From: Dillenia suffruticosa
Lineage: Eukaryota > Streptophyta > Magnoliopsida > Dilleniales > Dilleniaceae
Length of the DNA: 64,000 nucleotides
Reading direction: 5' to 3'
Assembly (NCBI GenBank): GCA_033439265.1
Contig: JAVTVX010000012.1
Location: 8,421,001-8,485,000, forward strand
The notes under the pieces: model-generated
Told to the model about the DNA's origin: nothing
The model's input: the letters and a program-made list of their open reading frames with translations, nothing else
The model's database searches: none
Part shown: piece after piece, positions 34,051-45,147 of the stretch
How the letters are laid out: the number at the start of each line of letters is the position of its first letter
Position numbering within the stretch: the stretch's first letter is position 1
Position numbers and translations under genes: made by a program

Positions 34051-35929
34051 ATTTGTTTTCCTGCGTTTGAGATTCAAATTTTTAACGGACGTTAAGTGGA
34101 TTTAACGGAGTGCAAGATGATTCGAGGGATTTGACGGAGACCGGGAGTCAACGTGAGCTGACGTGGCAATCTACTTTCTAACGGTCGAATGTTTTGGTGG
34201 AGCGCGTGGCCTGCGTGTCAGAGTCCTCTTCCCTCTCTTGAGATCTTTGTTTTCAAACCAAATGGACTTTTTTAGTGTGTGGGATCCACTTAAATTTTTT
34301 AAATCCCAAGAAACCCTAAATAATGTATCTTGCTTAATTGCTAAGGAAGACCAGACCGTAAATGGCCAATCTAGGTTTTTCTTTAATATTACGCAAATTA
34401 ACAAATTTTTTATTAAATTAATTAAATTTCAGTATTTAATTAAAAATTAATAAAAACTATATAAATATAAATTATTACATAAAATCTGATCTATTTATTT
34501 TAAAACTCATGAGATTTATATAAATATTATTCTTTACATATTTCAAAAAATGAAGTGTGTTACGATAGTATTGGTTAAAAAGAATATACATCAGCATTTT
34601 GTCATTACCAGTGAAACCAGAAGGATGTTATGCAGCTTTGGAGACTACTGATTATTTAGTTTAGTTTAAAATGGTTTAATATGCTAAGACTGGGTCAAGA
34701 GAGTTGAATCCCAAAATTGTCCATATCCATATATATTTAATTTAGTTTAAAATACTAAGCTGAAATCAAGTGAACTCTAATGGTATTTCCCATTTATATG
34801 AAGAGAAGGAGCTATGCAACTTAGGAGACCACCGATTATTTTCTGGTCGGCAGTCGGTAGTCGATAGTCGATTCAATAATTAAGAAATGATATTTTTAAA
34901 ATAAAATTTTATATTTAAATTTTATATATAAAGAAAATAAGTATCGAAATAATTTTACTTTTAAAAAATTTAATTCGATTTAAATCAAATTTAATTAAAT
35001 AACATAATTTATTAAAAAGGAAGAAAAAAAATCATAAGATCATTTAAATTTTATAGATGATTTTGCCTTTGAGTTGCCCTCTTTCACTTCCAAATCATGC
35101 CAAAGGTCGAGAAAAGTGAGAAGCAATTTTTTGGTTTTTTCTCAATCAAATGATGATTGTATAGCCTGAGCCTCCTCTCAATGATTTTCTTTTGAATGCT
35201 CAAACTATTATTGCAGATTTGCTTTAGAGGCATATCTATTTCCAGATCAAGAATAGAAACTCACAAATTCTCTTCCTACTTCCCCACCAAACCCTTGAAT
35301 GAGTCAAAGAAACTCCCCGTGCTAATACATCTGCAACTCCATTGAACAAACATCCCTTGGATCCATACTAAGAAAATATGGTTTGGTGCCAGGGGACCAA
35401 AACAAGAATGCTACCACACAAAGATATGGAGAATGCTACCAGAATAATTGGGATAGTCACATAAGAACAGCAAGTTTCTCCTCTGATTAATATTTGATAT
35501 TATATATATCTTTTCATTATTTCCCAATCTTAATTAATGGTAAGTAAAACAATTTTGAAAAATAGAAAAATCAAAAAAAGGATAAAGTACATAATTGTAT
35601 AAAGAAAAAGGATAACCATATGCAAATTCTAACAACAAATAAAAATAAATTACTTTGTCTATTTTCAAAACCGTGATTGTATCTAAAAATCGCAGGAGGT
35701 GTAGGTGCCTTGACAAACATGAAAGACTGCAAATATGATGAAATTAATGTAAAAATTTTTACTCATATTAAATACGTAAAAAAATAGTAAAAAGAGAGCA
35801 AAACCATCAAATAATCCAATGCAAAGGTGGCCTTATTCAATGAGAGAACAATACAGCCCTTGAATTGCAACATAGCATCTCGTTTTAACATTTTGTAACT
35901 GGGCTACAACATTTTAAAGCCCGACAAAA
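34051..35929. other. Intergenic AT-rich region
   Basis: No gene is supported. An imperfect duplication of about 26 bases occurs near 34630 and 34813 (GGAGACTACTGATTATTT versus GGAGACCACCGATTATTT), spaced about 183 bases. The rest is unassigned. Confidence 0.4.
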
Positions 35930-36260
35930 TTTTAACCTCCCCAAAAACTCACTTTATTACAAATTAACTTCTATGGTTAATTAGAAGTTAAATTTTCTTT
36001 TTTCTTTAAAAAAATAAAAATGTGTGAAGTTTCCATACTAGAATAAAAAAAAAAAAAAATTATTAAAGATGTAACTCTTCCATGTGGCACTTTAGTATTT
36101 TATTTGAACACATGAAAGAACCACGTATTTTTATTTTTTATTTTGTTTTTTTATGATTTTTACCAATTTAAGAAAAATTACATGTCTATTTTGTGAACTA
36201 GTTTTAGTTCCTAAATTTCAAAATATAATACGTGAAAACTCAAAATTCAAAAAATATAAA
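35930..36260. repeat. Direct repeat copy 1 (partner at 42045-42365), includes a MULE left end
   Basis: About 320 bases match 42045-42365. Shared landmarks are TTAGAAGTTAAATTTTCTTT, CACATGAAAGAAC, TTTTTACCAA and TTTAATTCC/TTTAGTTCC followed by TAAATTTCAAAAT. The part from about 36175 (AAAATTACATGTC, then ...TTCAAAAAATAT) looks like the terminal repeat of a Mutator-like element. Confidence 0.65.
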
Positions 36261-36261
36261 T

Positions 36262-37190
36262 AAATAGTTCTTTGTTAATAACGGTTAATAAACTAATCAT
36301 TGCAAGCTATATTGGATCAATGTGATTTTTTGACATTGTACATCCTTCACTGATTTGACATCCAATATGGCAAGACTTACTAACGTTGCAAGCGCCACAT
36401 CATCAAGTCAAAAAACTCATATGCCACATCAACCACTTAATGACATGGTAGTTGCCATGTCGGCAAGTGGCTTACTTTTTCATGTCACATGGATTTAAGG
36501 GTTAGAGAGGGTTAGAGAGTTTTAGAGAGAGAGAGAGTTTTAGAGAGAGTGTGTGTGAGTGGGATAGAGTTTTAGAGAGAGTGTGTGCGTGAGTGGGATA
36601 GAGTTTTAGAGAGAGTGAGTGACTGTTCAAAGAGGAAGAGTGAGAGAGAGAGAGAGAGAGACAATTTCAAAGAGAGAGAGTGTAAGCTAGAAAGCGAGAG
36701 AGAAAGAAAGTAAGAGTTGATAAAGAGAAGTTTCAGAGAGAATGAGAGAGAGTGTAAGCTAGAGAGCGAGAGAGAGAAAGAAAGTAAGAGTTGATAAAGA
36801 GAAATCTCAAACAGAGTGAGAGAGAGAGCCATTCCTCTCCCTTGCTGTCTATCACTCTCTCTCTAGAACTATCTTTCTCACTCTCTTCCTATGAAACTCT
36901 CTCACCCTCTCTCTCTCTCTGAATAGTCACTCCCTGTCTCTGAAACTATTTCTATCTCTATCTCTCTCTCTTTCTTTCTCTTTGTCACTCTCTCTAGATC
37001 CCTCTATCCACCCTTACATTTTTCCTTTCTCACTCTTTCTCACTCTCTTTCTCTTTGAAATTGTCTCTCTCTCACACCCTCTCCCTCTTCAAACATTCAC
37101 TTAGTGTGTCTCTCTCACTAAAACTCTCTAACCCTATGACTCTCAAACCTACATCAACTAAAAAAGTCAGCCACTTATGTAGAAAATGGG
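36262..37190. repeat. GA/CT foldback unit 1 (MULE-type subterminal inverted repeat)
   Basis: The left arm runs from AAGCTATATTGGATCAATGT through GCAAGTGGCTTACTTTTTCA into long GAGAGA tracts ending in TTAGAGAGAG. The right arm mirrors it: CTCT tracts, AAAACTCTCTAACCCTATGA, then AAAAAAGTCAGCCACTT. The halves can pair over several hundred bases. The unit is homologous to 48362-49660. Long open frames rich in S/L (36572-36832, minus) come from the dinucleotide repeats. Confidence 0.7.
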
Positions 37191-39769
37191 GTACAAAGCA
37201 AGCAAATTGTATCGCATTCTTATGTGTCACAAAGGGAGAACTTTGGGTCACATCAAGGTAATGTTGGACAGGGGGAAGATGCTTGTTGCCCTACGATGCG
37301 AGTTGAACAAGTGGAAGCAAAAACAAATAGTCAAAGTGATCTAAAGCAAACAACACATGTGAAGAACATTGGAATAAAATTAATAAGAAAAGAAACTACA
37401 GAAAGGAAACTCAAAGAAATTGATAATGATGACAATTCATACACTTTTGACCAAGCATGGTGGCTAAAAGAAGGGTTGGAAGGCTCGGAAAATGAAGATA
37501 TCTTAGAGGGTTTAAAAAATAACTTTTAAGAACCACATGTCCATCAGGCACATGTTGATAAATGAACCCAACAACAATAAGAGGTAGGGACTGATGGCTT
37601 ATTTTCAGATGAAGAATGGAATGAGAAATAAGATCTTGATGGAGAATTGCTAGATCAAGTCACAATTGAAAATGATAAAGGGTCTATAGGTGGATCAAAT
37701 TTTTCAAACTTTGATCCTGAAGTTGAATTCAAGAAAACATATTTTGAACTCAAAGTAGGGCAAAAATTTGCAAATAAAAGACTTTTTAGGCAAATTTTAG
37801 TTGAATGGCATGTTCGAGAATGGTACACATTCAAATACCTTAATATAACTCAAATAGAATTACTGTAACGTGCAAGAAGGGGTGTTCTTGGAAACTGCAT
37901 GCAAGTCAAGTTCAGCAAGAGAAAACATTTCAAATCAAGACATTGCAAGGGTCTCATAAATGCTAAAAAGGATATAAAAATGGACATACAAATGCAAGAT
38001 ATCTTAGCAAGAAGTTTCAATATAAAATCAGGGATGATCCGAGTTGTAGTCTTAAAGGGTTACAGAACACTATCAGGAGAGAACTAATACTTAATATCAA
38101 TTTGAGGTAGGCCTATAAAAAGAAAAAGTATGCATTGGAGGATATACATAGTGCTAATATTGATTAGTATCACAAGATAAGAGCCTATGCCCAGTTGGTA
38201 TTGCATGATATGTCTACTAGTTATGTCACTATACAAGTTGAAAGATGTAATACTAATGAATCGCCTACTTTTCAAAGGATGTTTTGATATTTGGATGCCA
38301 TGAGGAGAGAATTTCTTGAAAGATGTAGACCAATTATTGGGTTAGGTAGGTATTTTTTTAAGAGTCCATTCAGTGGTCAACTACTTACAGTAATGAGAAG
38401 GGATATTAATGACAACATGTTTCCAATTGCCTTGCCTGTGGTAGAGATCGAGAGATTTGAAAGTCAGCAGTGGTTCCTACTTGAGCTGAAAACTGTAGTC
38501 GATGATAGCATTAAATCTCCTTGGACGTTCATATCAGACAGCAAAAAGGGTTGGTAAAATTACTTCAAGAAGTATTTCCACATTCTGAATATCAAATATA
38601 TATCAGAATTTTAAAGAAAAGTTTAAAGAAAATGAGTTAAAGAGATTTTTTTTTAGGGCAGCAACATCATTAGGTAATATGAGGGACTTTGAAAGAGTTA
38701 TGCCTAATTTGGAAAGAGTTGAAAAAAATGTATCAAGTTGGCTAAAAAACATACCCCCCACCTATGGTCAAGAGCACATTTTAGTCTATCATGTAAGAGT
38801 GATATTCTAGTCAACAAATTGAATTAAAGTTTCAACAACTACATACTTAAGGTAAGGTCAATGGCCATTGTGAAAATATTTTAATAGATAAGAAAGAGAT
38901 TTATGAAGAGAATACAAATTAAGTGAGCAAGCATGGAGAACTATTGGGTATATATCTATCCAAATATTTAGCAAAGGGTGGAAAAAAAATAAGATACTCA
39001 ACAGATTCTACATTGCAACTATGTCAGGTAATCATGAATATGAGGTAGATTGTGTAACGAGAACTTTTAAAGTTGATCATGGGACTAGAAGTTGCACTTG
39101 TGTCCTATTTCAGTTGACTGGAATTCCATACTCTCATTCAATAGCAGCCATTCAGAGTACCAAAAAAGCTATAGAGTTATTTGTTTATTTTTGTTATAGT
39201 AAAGAAATGTACTTAAGGACCTATGGGTACAACATTGCTGTCGTGAATTCTATTCAATATTAGGATAATTATGAAGATTTTGAACAAATCAATCCTCCTT
39301 TCATTAGAAAGCAAGCTAAAAAGCCTAAGAAGATGAGGAGAACAGGTGCTAATAAGCCTGTCATCTCAACCCCATGCACCAGAAAGGGTCTAACAATTCA
39401 CTGTAAGAGGTATTTCCAGCGAGATCAAAATTCTAGGACATGTAAGAATTCAATTCACTCTAACAACAAATTCAACAAGATTAGCAGATTCTGCTTTTAT
39501 TGATATTCATTTAATTAATTTCAATTTTTTATCATATTATTAATAACCATTGTTTATAACCATTATTTTATTGATTTAGACACTAACATGGTCCATTATT
39601 TCTCAACAAGTTGGGAGTAGTGTTAATGATGGGGATGGACTTCAATTTGCATCCCAAACCACTGTATCATAAGCCACTGTTAATGATGTTGAACCATCCA
39701 GAAGATTGCGAAGAAACACAAGAATTAGGAAAACACCAAAATCCTTTATTTTCATAGATGTTGTGGGCT
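37190..39769 (+). pseudogene. MuDR/Mutator-type transposase remnant
   Basis: Translated fragments follow the MULE transposase order. The N-terminal DNA-binding part has FELKVGQKFANKRLFRQILV and EWHVREWYTFKYL (37647-37866), with a basic segment at 37899-38084. The catalytic core at 38291-38555 has MRREFLERCRPIIG, then LGRYFFKSPFSGQLL and DNMFPIALPVVE, ending in FISDSKKGW. The SWIM zinc-finger part at 39021-39260 has RSCTCVLFQLTGIPYSHSIA, and a basic tail lies near 39700. The first catalytic aspartate after IGL is glycine and one SWIM cysteine is tyrosine. Stops and frameshifts separate the pieces, so the enzyme is dead. Confidence 0.8.
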
Positions 39770-42044
39770 AGTTCGGTATGCTAGAATTGGTGTATAAACT
39801 GTGAATAGATATCTTGAAATTGTTGGTTTACTTGTGTTGTTTGTATGCTGGACTTATATTGGAATTTATGTACAATACTGAACTTGAATTCTAACATTAT
39901 GCTGGATTTTTGAAATGAATATCTTGCATTGTAACAATGCTGAATTTGCATTGTGATGTAACATTTGAAGGTATAATGATGGCGAATGGTATGTTAATGG
40001 TAAACTTGCATTGTAATAAACAAACAATCATGTATTATGATGGAGAAGAATAAAAAACAAGCGTGTGAGGTAGACCACGAGCAAAAGCATGGTAGACCTC
40101 GAGCACGAGCACGGTAGACCATGAGCAAGCAAGCGGTACAAAACTCCAACTCTCTCTCTCTCTTCACATGTGTACATAAAACAAATCCCATATGTCTCTT
40201 CCTCTCCATGTGTACATAAAGACACATAATAAAAATTCTCTTTGACTTTTCAACCCCACTCTCTCTCTCTCTTCAGAGGTACAAAAATCCAAAATCCAAA
40301 ATAAAATATCCCCTCTCTCTTACTCTCTCTCTTTTTCTCTTCATATGTCCAAAACTCCAAAAGCTTTGCTTACATGTCCAAACATCACCTCTCTCCCTCT
40401 CTCTCTCTATCTCTTCATGTGCACACATTCTTGTCCATTTCTTGAATTTTGGCACATACCTCCAAGAACAACAACATCACTTTACCCTCTCACTTCACTT
40501 CATCTGACCCCACACTGATCACAAGGATCTAGCTTGATTGCTCGAAACACATAATCCAGCTTATGTAATTTAAAATGTTTTGTTTGTGATGCTTATGATG
40601 CCTTCCACGTTTTATTAGTATTTCTTTTTTATAATCTATGTTATATGTTGTCTTCTATGTTTTTTTTTTCTATATTAACTCATTAAAACATGTTTACATT
40701 AGTCATTACCAACAATTATGTTAAATTTGCATTTAAAATTCAAAAAAAAAAATACAACAAAAAAGTTTTGATAACAAATTATAAACGACATTCAGAAGAG
40801 ACAACAACCGACATTCAAATTACAAACACAATTAAATCTTCACTTCGCGCAACAAATTAAAAGCGACATGATAGCCACTATAACAAAGACAACCATAAGA
40901 CTCTTAATAGACCTCAAATTTCCTTTCACCGCTTGCATTCATGTCGAATTTAATCCATCTTCAGGTATTGTATCATCTACATTTGGACTCTGAAATGAGC
41001 TACCTATACTCTATATTTGCCTATCAATTACATTTGCTCTACTTAATGCTTATGAACCCTTTCTCTTTCTCGATTTATCAACTGATACTATGCACAAAAT
41101 CCACATTCGTTTCTTTCACACACAATATAGCAACTCCTTTGAAAGTTTTTAGAATCTACTATCTTTAGAATAGCCCAGTTGTCACAATCACACCTTCGAT
41201 ACTAGAATCAGGTTCTCTCGGTCTTCCACCGACGGTGCTTGAAAATGGCATTCTAATTTTGTTCAATAAAACACATATTAAATCTCAAACTCAAAACCTC
41301 ACATGATATAGGAAATAGAAATACATCTGGCAAATGCAACTAAAATAGATGAATAGATAATAAATACAACTAAAATGGATTATTCGAATAAATCTAAACA
41401 TTACAAAAAAAGATCAAATTCCAAAATCCTACATAATATGTAAATTGAACTAAGAAAAAAATAATAAGTAACACATTAAATCCCCAAACCCCCAAATCTA
41501 GACATAATTTATGATATGAACAAAAATAAATCTGAGCATAAGATACTATCTTCATAGATCTTCAACGAATAATTCAATATTTGAAGAAAAGATGCTACAT
41601 TTACCACCCATCACTGGTGTCTTGCCTTGCTTTGTTAGGAGGGAATTGTAACATTAATGTTCTTGTAGTCAAATTCTGAATTGAATTGGGAGCAATTTTA
41701 GGAGAAAAATTACATGTTGATTAGCTAACACAAATACCCATCCGCATCTCACAATTTTCTTAACATCTGTTTAATTTCATATACTTGCCAAACTTTTTAA
41801 AAGTACAAGTGCTAAATGGATATTTTTTTAACATAACAGAAGTATGTGGTTTTCGGTCAAATCACATGGAGAAAAGTGTAATTTACCCAAAGTTTAATTA
41901 CATATAATTTTGTCCAAAAACAGAAAGAGAGACCAATGTCTAGTTGGACATTGATATTTTTAAATAAAATTTTAAATTCTAATTTTATGAATGAAGGAAA
42001 TAAGTGTTGAAAGATTTTTAGTAATTAAGGGTTTAACATGACCA
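39770..42044. other. Non-coding right part of the MULE and adjoining AT-rich DNA
   Basis: Mostly A/T with CT-rich patches near 40150-40420, in which microsatellite-driven open frames occur on the minus strand. No host gene is supported. Confidence 0.4.
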
Positions 42045-42365
42045 AAAACTCTCTATTTTACTTTATTACAAATTAACTTCTATAGTTAATTAGAAGTTAA
42101 ATTTTCTTTTTTAAAATAAAACAATGTGAAGTTTCTATATTAAAATAAAAAATACTAAAAATGTGACTCTTTCACATAGCGTTTTATTACTTTATTTGAA
42201 CACATGAAAGAACTACACATTTTTATTTTTTCTTTTGTTTCTTATGATTTTTACCAAGTGAAATATTAAGGAAAATTATATATCTACTCCTAAACTCGTT
42301 TTAATTCCTAAATTTCAAAATGTAACACATAAAAACTTAAAATTCAAAAAATATGACGAATTAAA
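42045..42365. repeat. Direct repeat copy 2 (partner at 35930-36260), includes a MULE left end
   Basis: It matches the left copy in order and orientation. Its last 80 bases (GGAAAATTATATATC to CAAAAAATATGACG) correspond to the MULE left end. In the first MULE the sequence then continues into the foldback. Here that continuation is found only at about 48362, after a 6-kb insertion. Confidence 0.6.
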
Positions 42366-44685
42366 ATACAATCTAGAAATAGTGAATAGGTTGTATGACA
42401 TTTTTAAAAAAAAAATTGGAAATTTTATAATTTATCAAAAGTAGAATTAAAATGTGAAGGTTGAAGAAAGACAAAAAAAAAAAAAATAGAGCATGAAAAT
42501 GAAGAAAGAGCACAAGACAAAATACACAAAGTTCTATAATGGTTCTACCAATCTCGGTGTATGTCCACTCCTAGACTCCATCTAAATTTTCACTATTTGC
42601 AATCAAAATAGTACAATGAATTTGTTTCTAGGTGCAAATCAAACATTTACTATATTTTCTCCCAAAAATAATATCTAACCCAATCTCTCTTAGGTTGTTT
42701 CTTTCTTTAAACCCCAGACCGAGAAATCCATTTTTGATCATTGAACTTTTAGTACACGAGATGAGTAAATATTATAATAAGTGAGACTATAATCCTCATA
42801 TATAACAAAAATTAAGTTTACAAGAGATTATACATAAGAAGTAAAGAATGATTGAAGAATAAAATGTATTTTTCTCAAAAAACAAAGCATTCAATTCATT
42901 TGTTGGATATGCAATCAATGGTTCATCAACCTCTATTATTTCTTCTTTATTTCGACATTTATATAAGAATTGATGAAAGTCATTGTGGTGGCAGGTTGAA
43001 TTCAAACATTTTTCATTAATACTCCCATCCACCTCATTTAATGTTTTGATCCGTTACTCTGTTCATTTAGCCTTTGCTTTGCTTTTACAGCTTTAAGTTC
43101 TATTTGTCATAAAACACTCTTGCTTTTGCTATGAAGGAATGGTTGGGCTTTACAAATGCATGATTAGTCATACTAGGACAAACTTAAGCTTAGTTAATTA
43201 GTGCCAAATGTCCATGTGTTGACTATTCAGAAGTTTAATAATCTTGTAATCAGAAATGTGTTTACTTAAGGTCAACATAATCTTGTTCCTAGGTTGATCA
43301 ATTTAAAAATTTTAGTCCATTATGATAGAAAATATGAGTATAGGTTGACTCTTTAACCATCAGGTGGTCTCATTAAAGATATATGTGGACTTATTAGCAT
43401 GCCTAGTTGGCTTACGTACTTTGTAAAATAGCCCACAAAGGTCCAGGTCTACTTAGATGAATGCTTGGATCGACCTTTATGATGATTTTCATGAATTCTT
43501 ATGTTCTTGGGGTCGACATGTTATCTTTCAGGTTCGCTTATGAGTTTAGGTCGACCAATTTATCTTCTGATGTTGATTAATTGGAAGGGGCGATTCGACT
43601 TGTCATGAACTGGTCTCATTTTAAAGCAATTTTATCAACATGGGTCAATTTGCTTGAGGGTCGGTTGACTCATTAAAAGGTTCAGGTTGACATGGCTATG
43701 TATGAGTCGACCTATATAAGCTCAGACTTAATTTCATTCTAAGTATACTTGGGTTAACCTGGTCTTCCAATTGGTTGACATATTCTTTGAAGTGGCCAAG
43801 AGAAGAAATCAAGAGACCAAGAGACCTAGAAATCTTTGGGTCAATATATTCATCCAATGGGTTGACCTATTCATCCGATGTTTCAGAATCTACTTTCTGT
43901 AACTGGTCTGATCTTATTTTTTTAGTAATTATCATTTAAGTAAATGTCCAATTTTTGCATTTCAATTTATTTAAGATTTTACACATAAATAAGGAAATGC
44001 AATATATCTGAATTCAATAAAATTTGTTTTACAAATTATTTTTTTGAAGATAAAAAGTCAACTTTCCCTGAAAAACAAAATTTTGGTTTTAAATTTTCAA
44101 TTTAATTTGGATGCATTTTTTCAAAAAGTTAACAAGGAAAAATTTTGAAAAAAAAATAGATTTTAACTTAATTAATATATGAGGAATACACATATTTTTT
44201 CAAATATTTAGTTTCCGATGAAGTGGTCAACCGTGGGTTTTTAACATTCTAAAATATCTTATTTTCTATCCATCTTACTTGTTTGAATATATCATTATCC
44301 TACTATTAGTGATAGCTATTTCTCCTTATTATGAGACTGATTACTATCTAAATATTTAGCTGACTTGCTCTATGTGTCTATATACTATGCTAAGTGATCA
44401 TCGTTTATTCAATCAACTTAATTGAAGGGATAGTCGACTGGGTCTCTAATGATCCAAGGCTATAGTCGACTAGTCTCTAGAAGTTGTCGACTAACCTACT
44501 TGTACTTTTCTCATAAGTTGACCACACTATGTGTCATGTTGATTGGCCATGCTCGTCGACTATCTTTGTGCACTTTCTTCTAGTAAGTCTACTTATCTAT
44601 ATAACCTCTTGACTACCCTTGCTAAGGTGTCCAACTTTCCAATCTTATGTTCATCCTTATGTCGACTACTCCTCAAGTTTCAACT
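42366..44685. mobile_element. Unclassified insertion with GTCGAC-rich segment
   Basis: The left part (about 42480-42600) contains GGTTCTACCAATCTCGGTGT and ATGTCCACTCC, phrases seen in plant retrotransposon LTRs. About 43270-44680 is studded with GTCGAC, GGTTGAC and TCGACC motifs spaced irregularly. No coding domains are recognisable. The gypsy element at 44691 is inserted in this stretch, and its right remainder is probably 48291-48360. The class is uncertain. Confidence 0.4.
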
Positions 44686-44690
44686 AATAG

Positions 44691-45147
44691 TAACGCAGGA
44701 CAGCATAGTGGGTGAAACAATAGCGATGAAAGTGGAAAATTAGAAAAGTAGGCCTATATCGCAACCTGGAGTTCTTAAGCTTCACATCTAAGAGAAGACT
44801 GCATCTCACAATTTGGAAGAATGTTTATTAATCAGAAAAAAAAATATCCTCCTTTGAAAGGCTACATAAGTGCCTATTTATAGGAAAGATAAAGTTTAAG
44901 AAATCATACTCAAATATGACTCTTCTCCTGTGAGAAAAGTCAATTTATATAAACATAGGACTCTATCTAAAGATAACAATTCTAATCGAAATAAATCTTA
45001 TCTACCACCAGAGATATGATCTAATATATTTAAAATAAATCCCAACTAAATTCTTTATTATCATCCATATCCCAAACCAAAGTTTATGCTTTTGATCTTG
45101 CACGTCTCTTGTAAACTTTAAGAGGTTATTGCCAACGTGCTGTATCA
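44691..45147 (-). repeat. 3' LTR of the gypsy element (457 bp)
   Basis: Same length as the right-hand LTR and clearly homologous, with shared AGAGAAGACTGCATCTCACA and CTTTGAAAGGCTACATAAGT. The element's open frame runs into it and stops at TAA (45128-45126). Confidence 0.9.

Larger units (their letters stand above)
36175..41965 (+). mobile_element. Mutator-like element (MULE) with degraded transposase
   Basis: The left terminal region carries an A-rich AATTACATG end, then the GA/CT foldback at 36262-37190, then a transposase remnant. On the right, about 41870-41965 contains GTGTAATTTACCC, roughly the inverted counterpart of the left end. The region between (39770-41870) is non-coding and has further CT-rich tracts near 40150-40420. 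Nine-base target duplications, the hallmark of MULEs, could not be identified, so the exact ends are approximate. Confidence 0.5.

Noticed and set aside
36572-37261. Ser/Leu-rich open frames in GA/CT tracts
   Set aside because: Dinucleotide repeats give long frames without stops; there is no start context or conservation signal.
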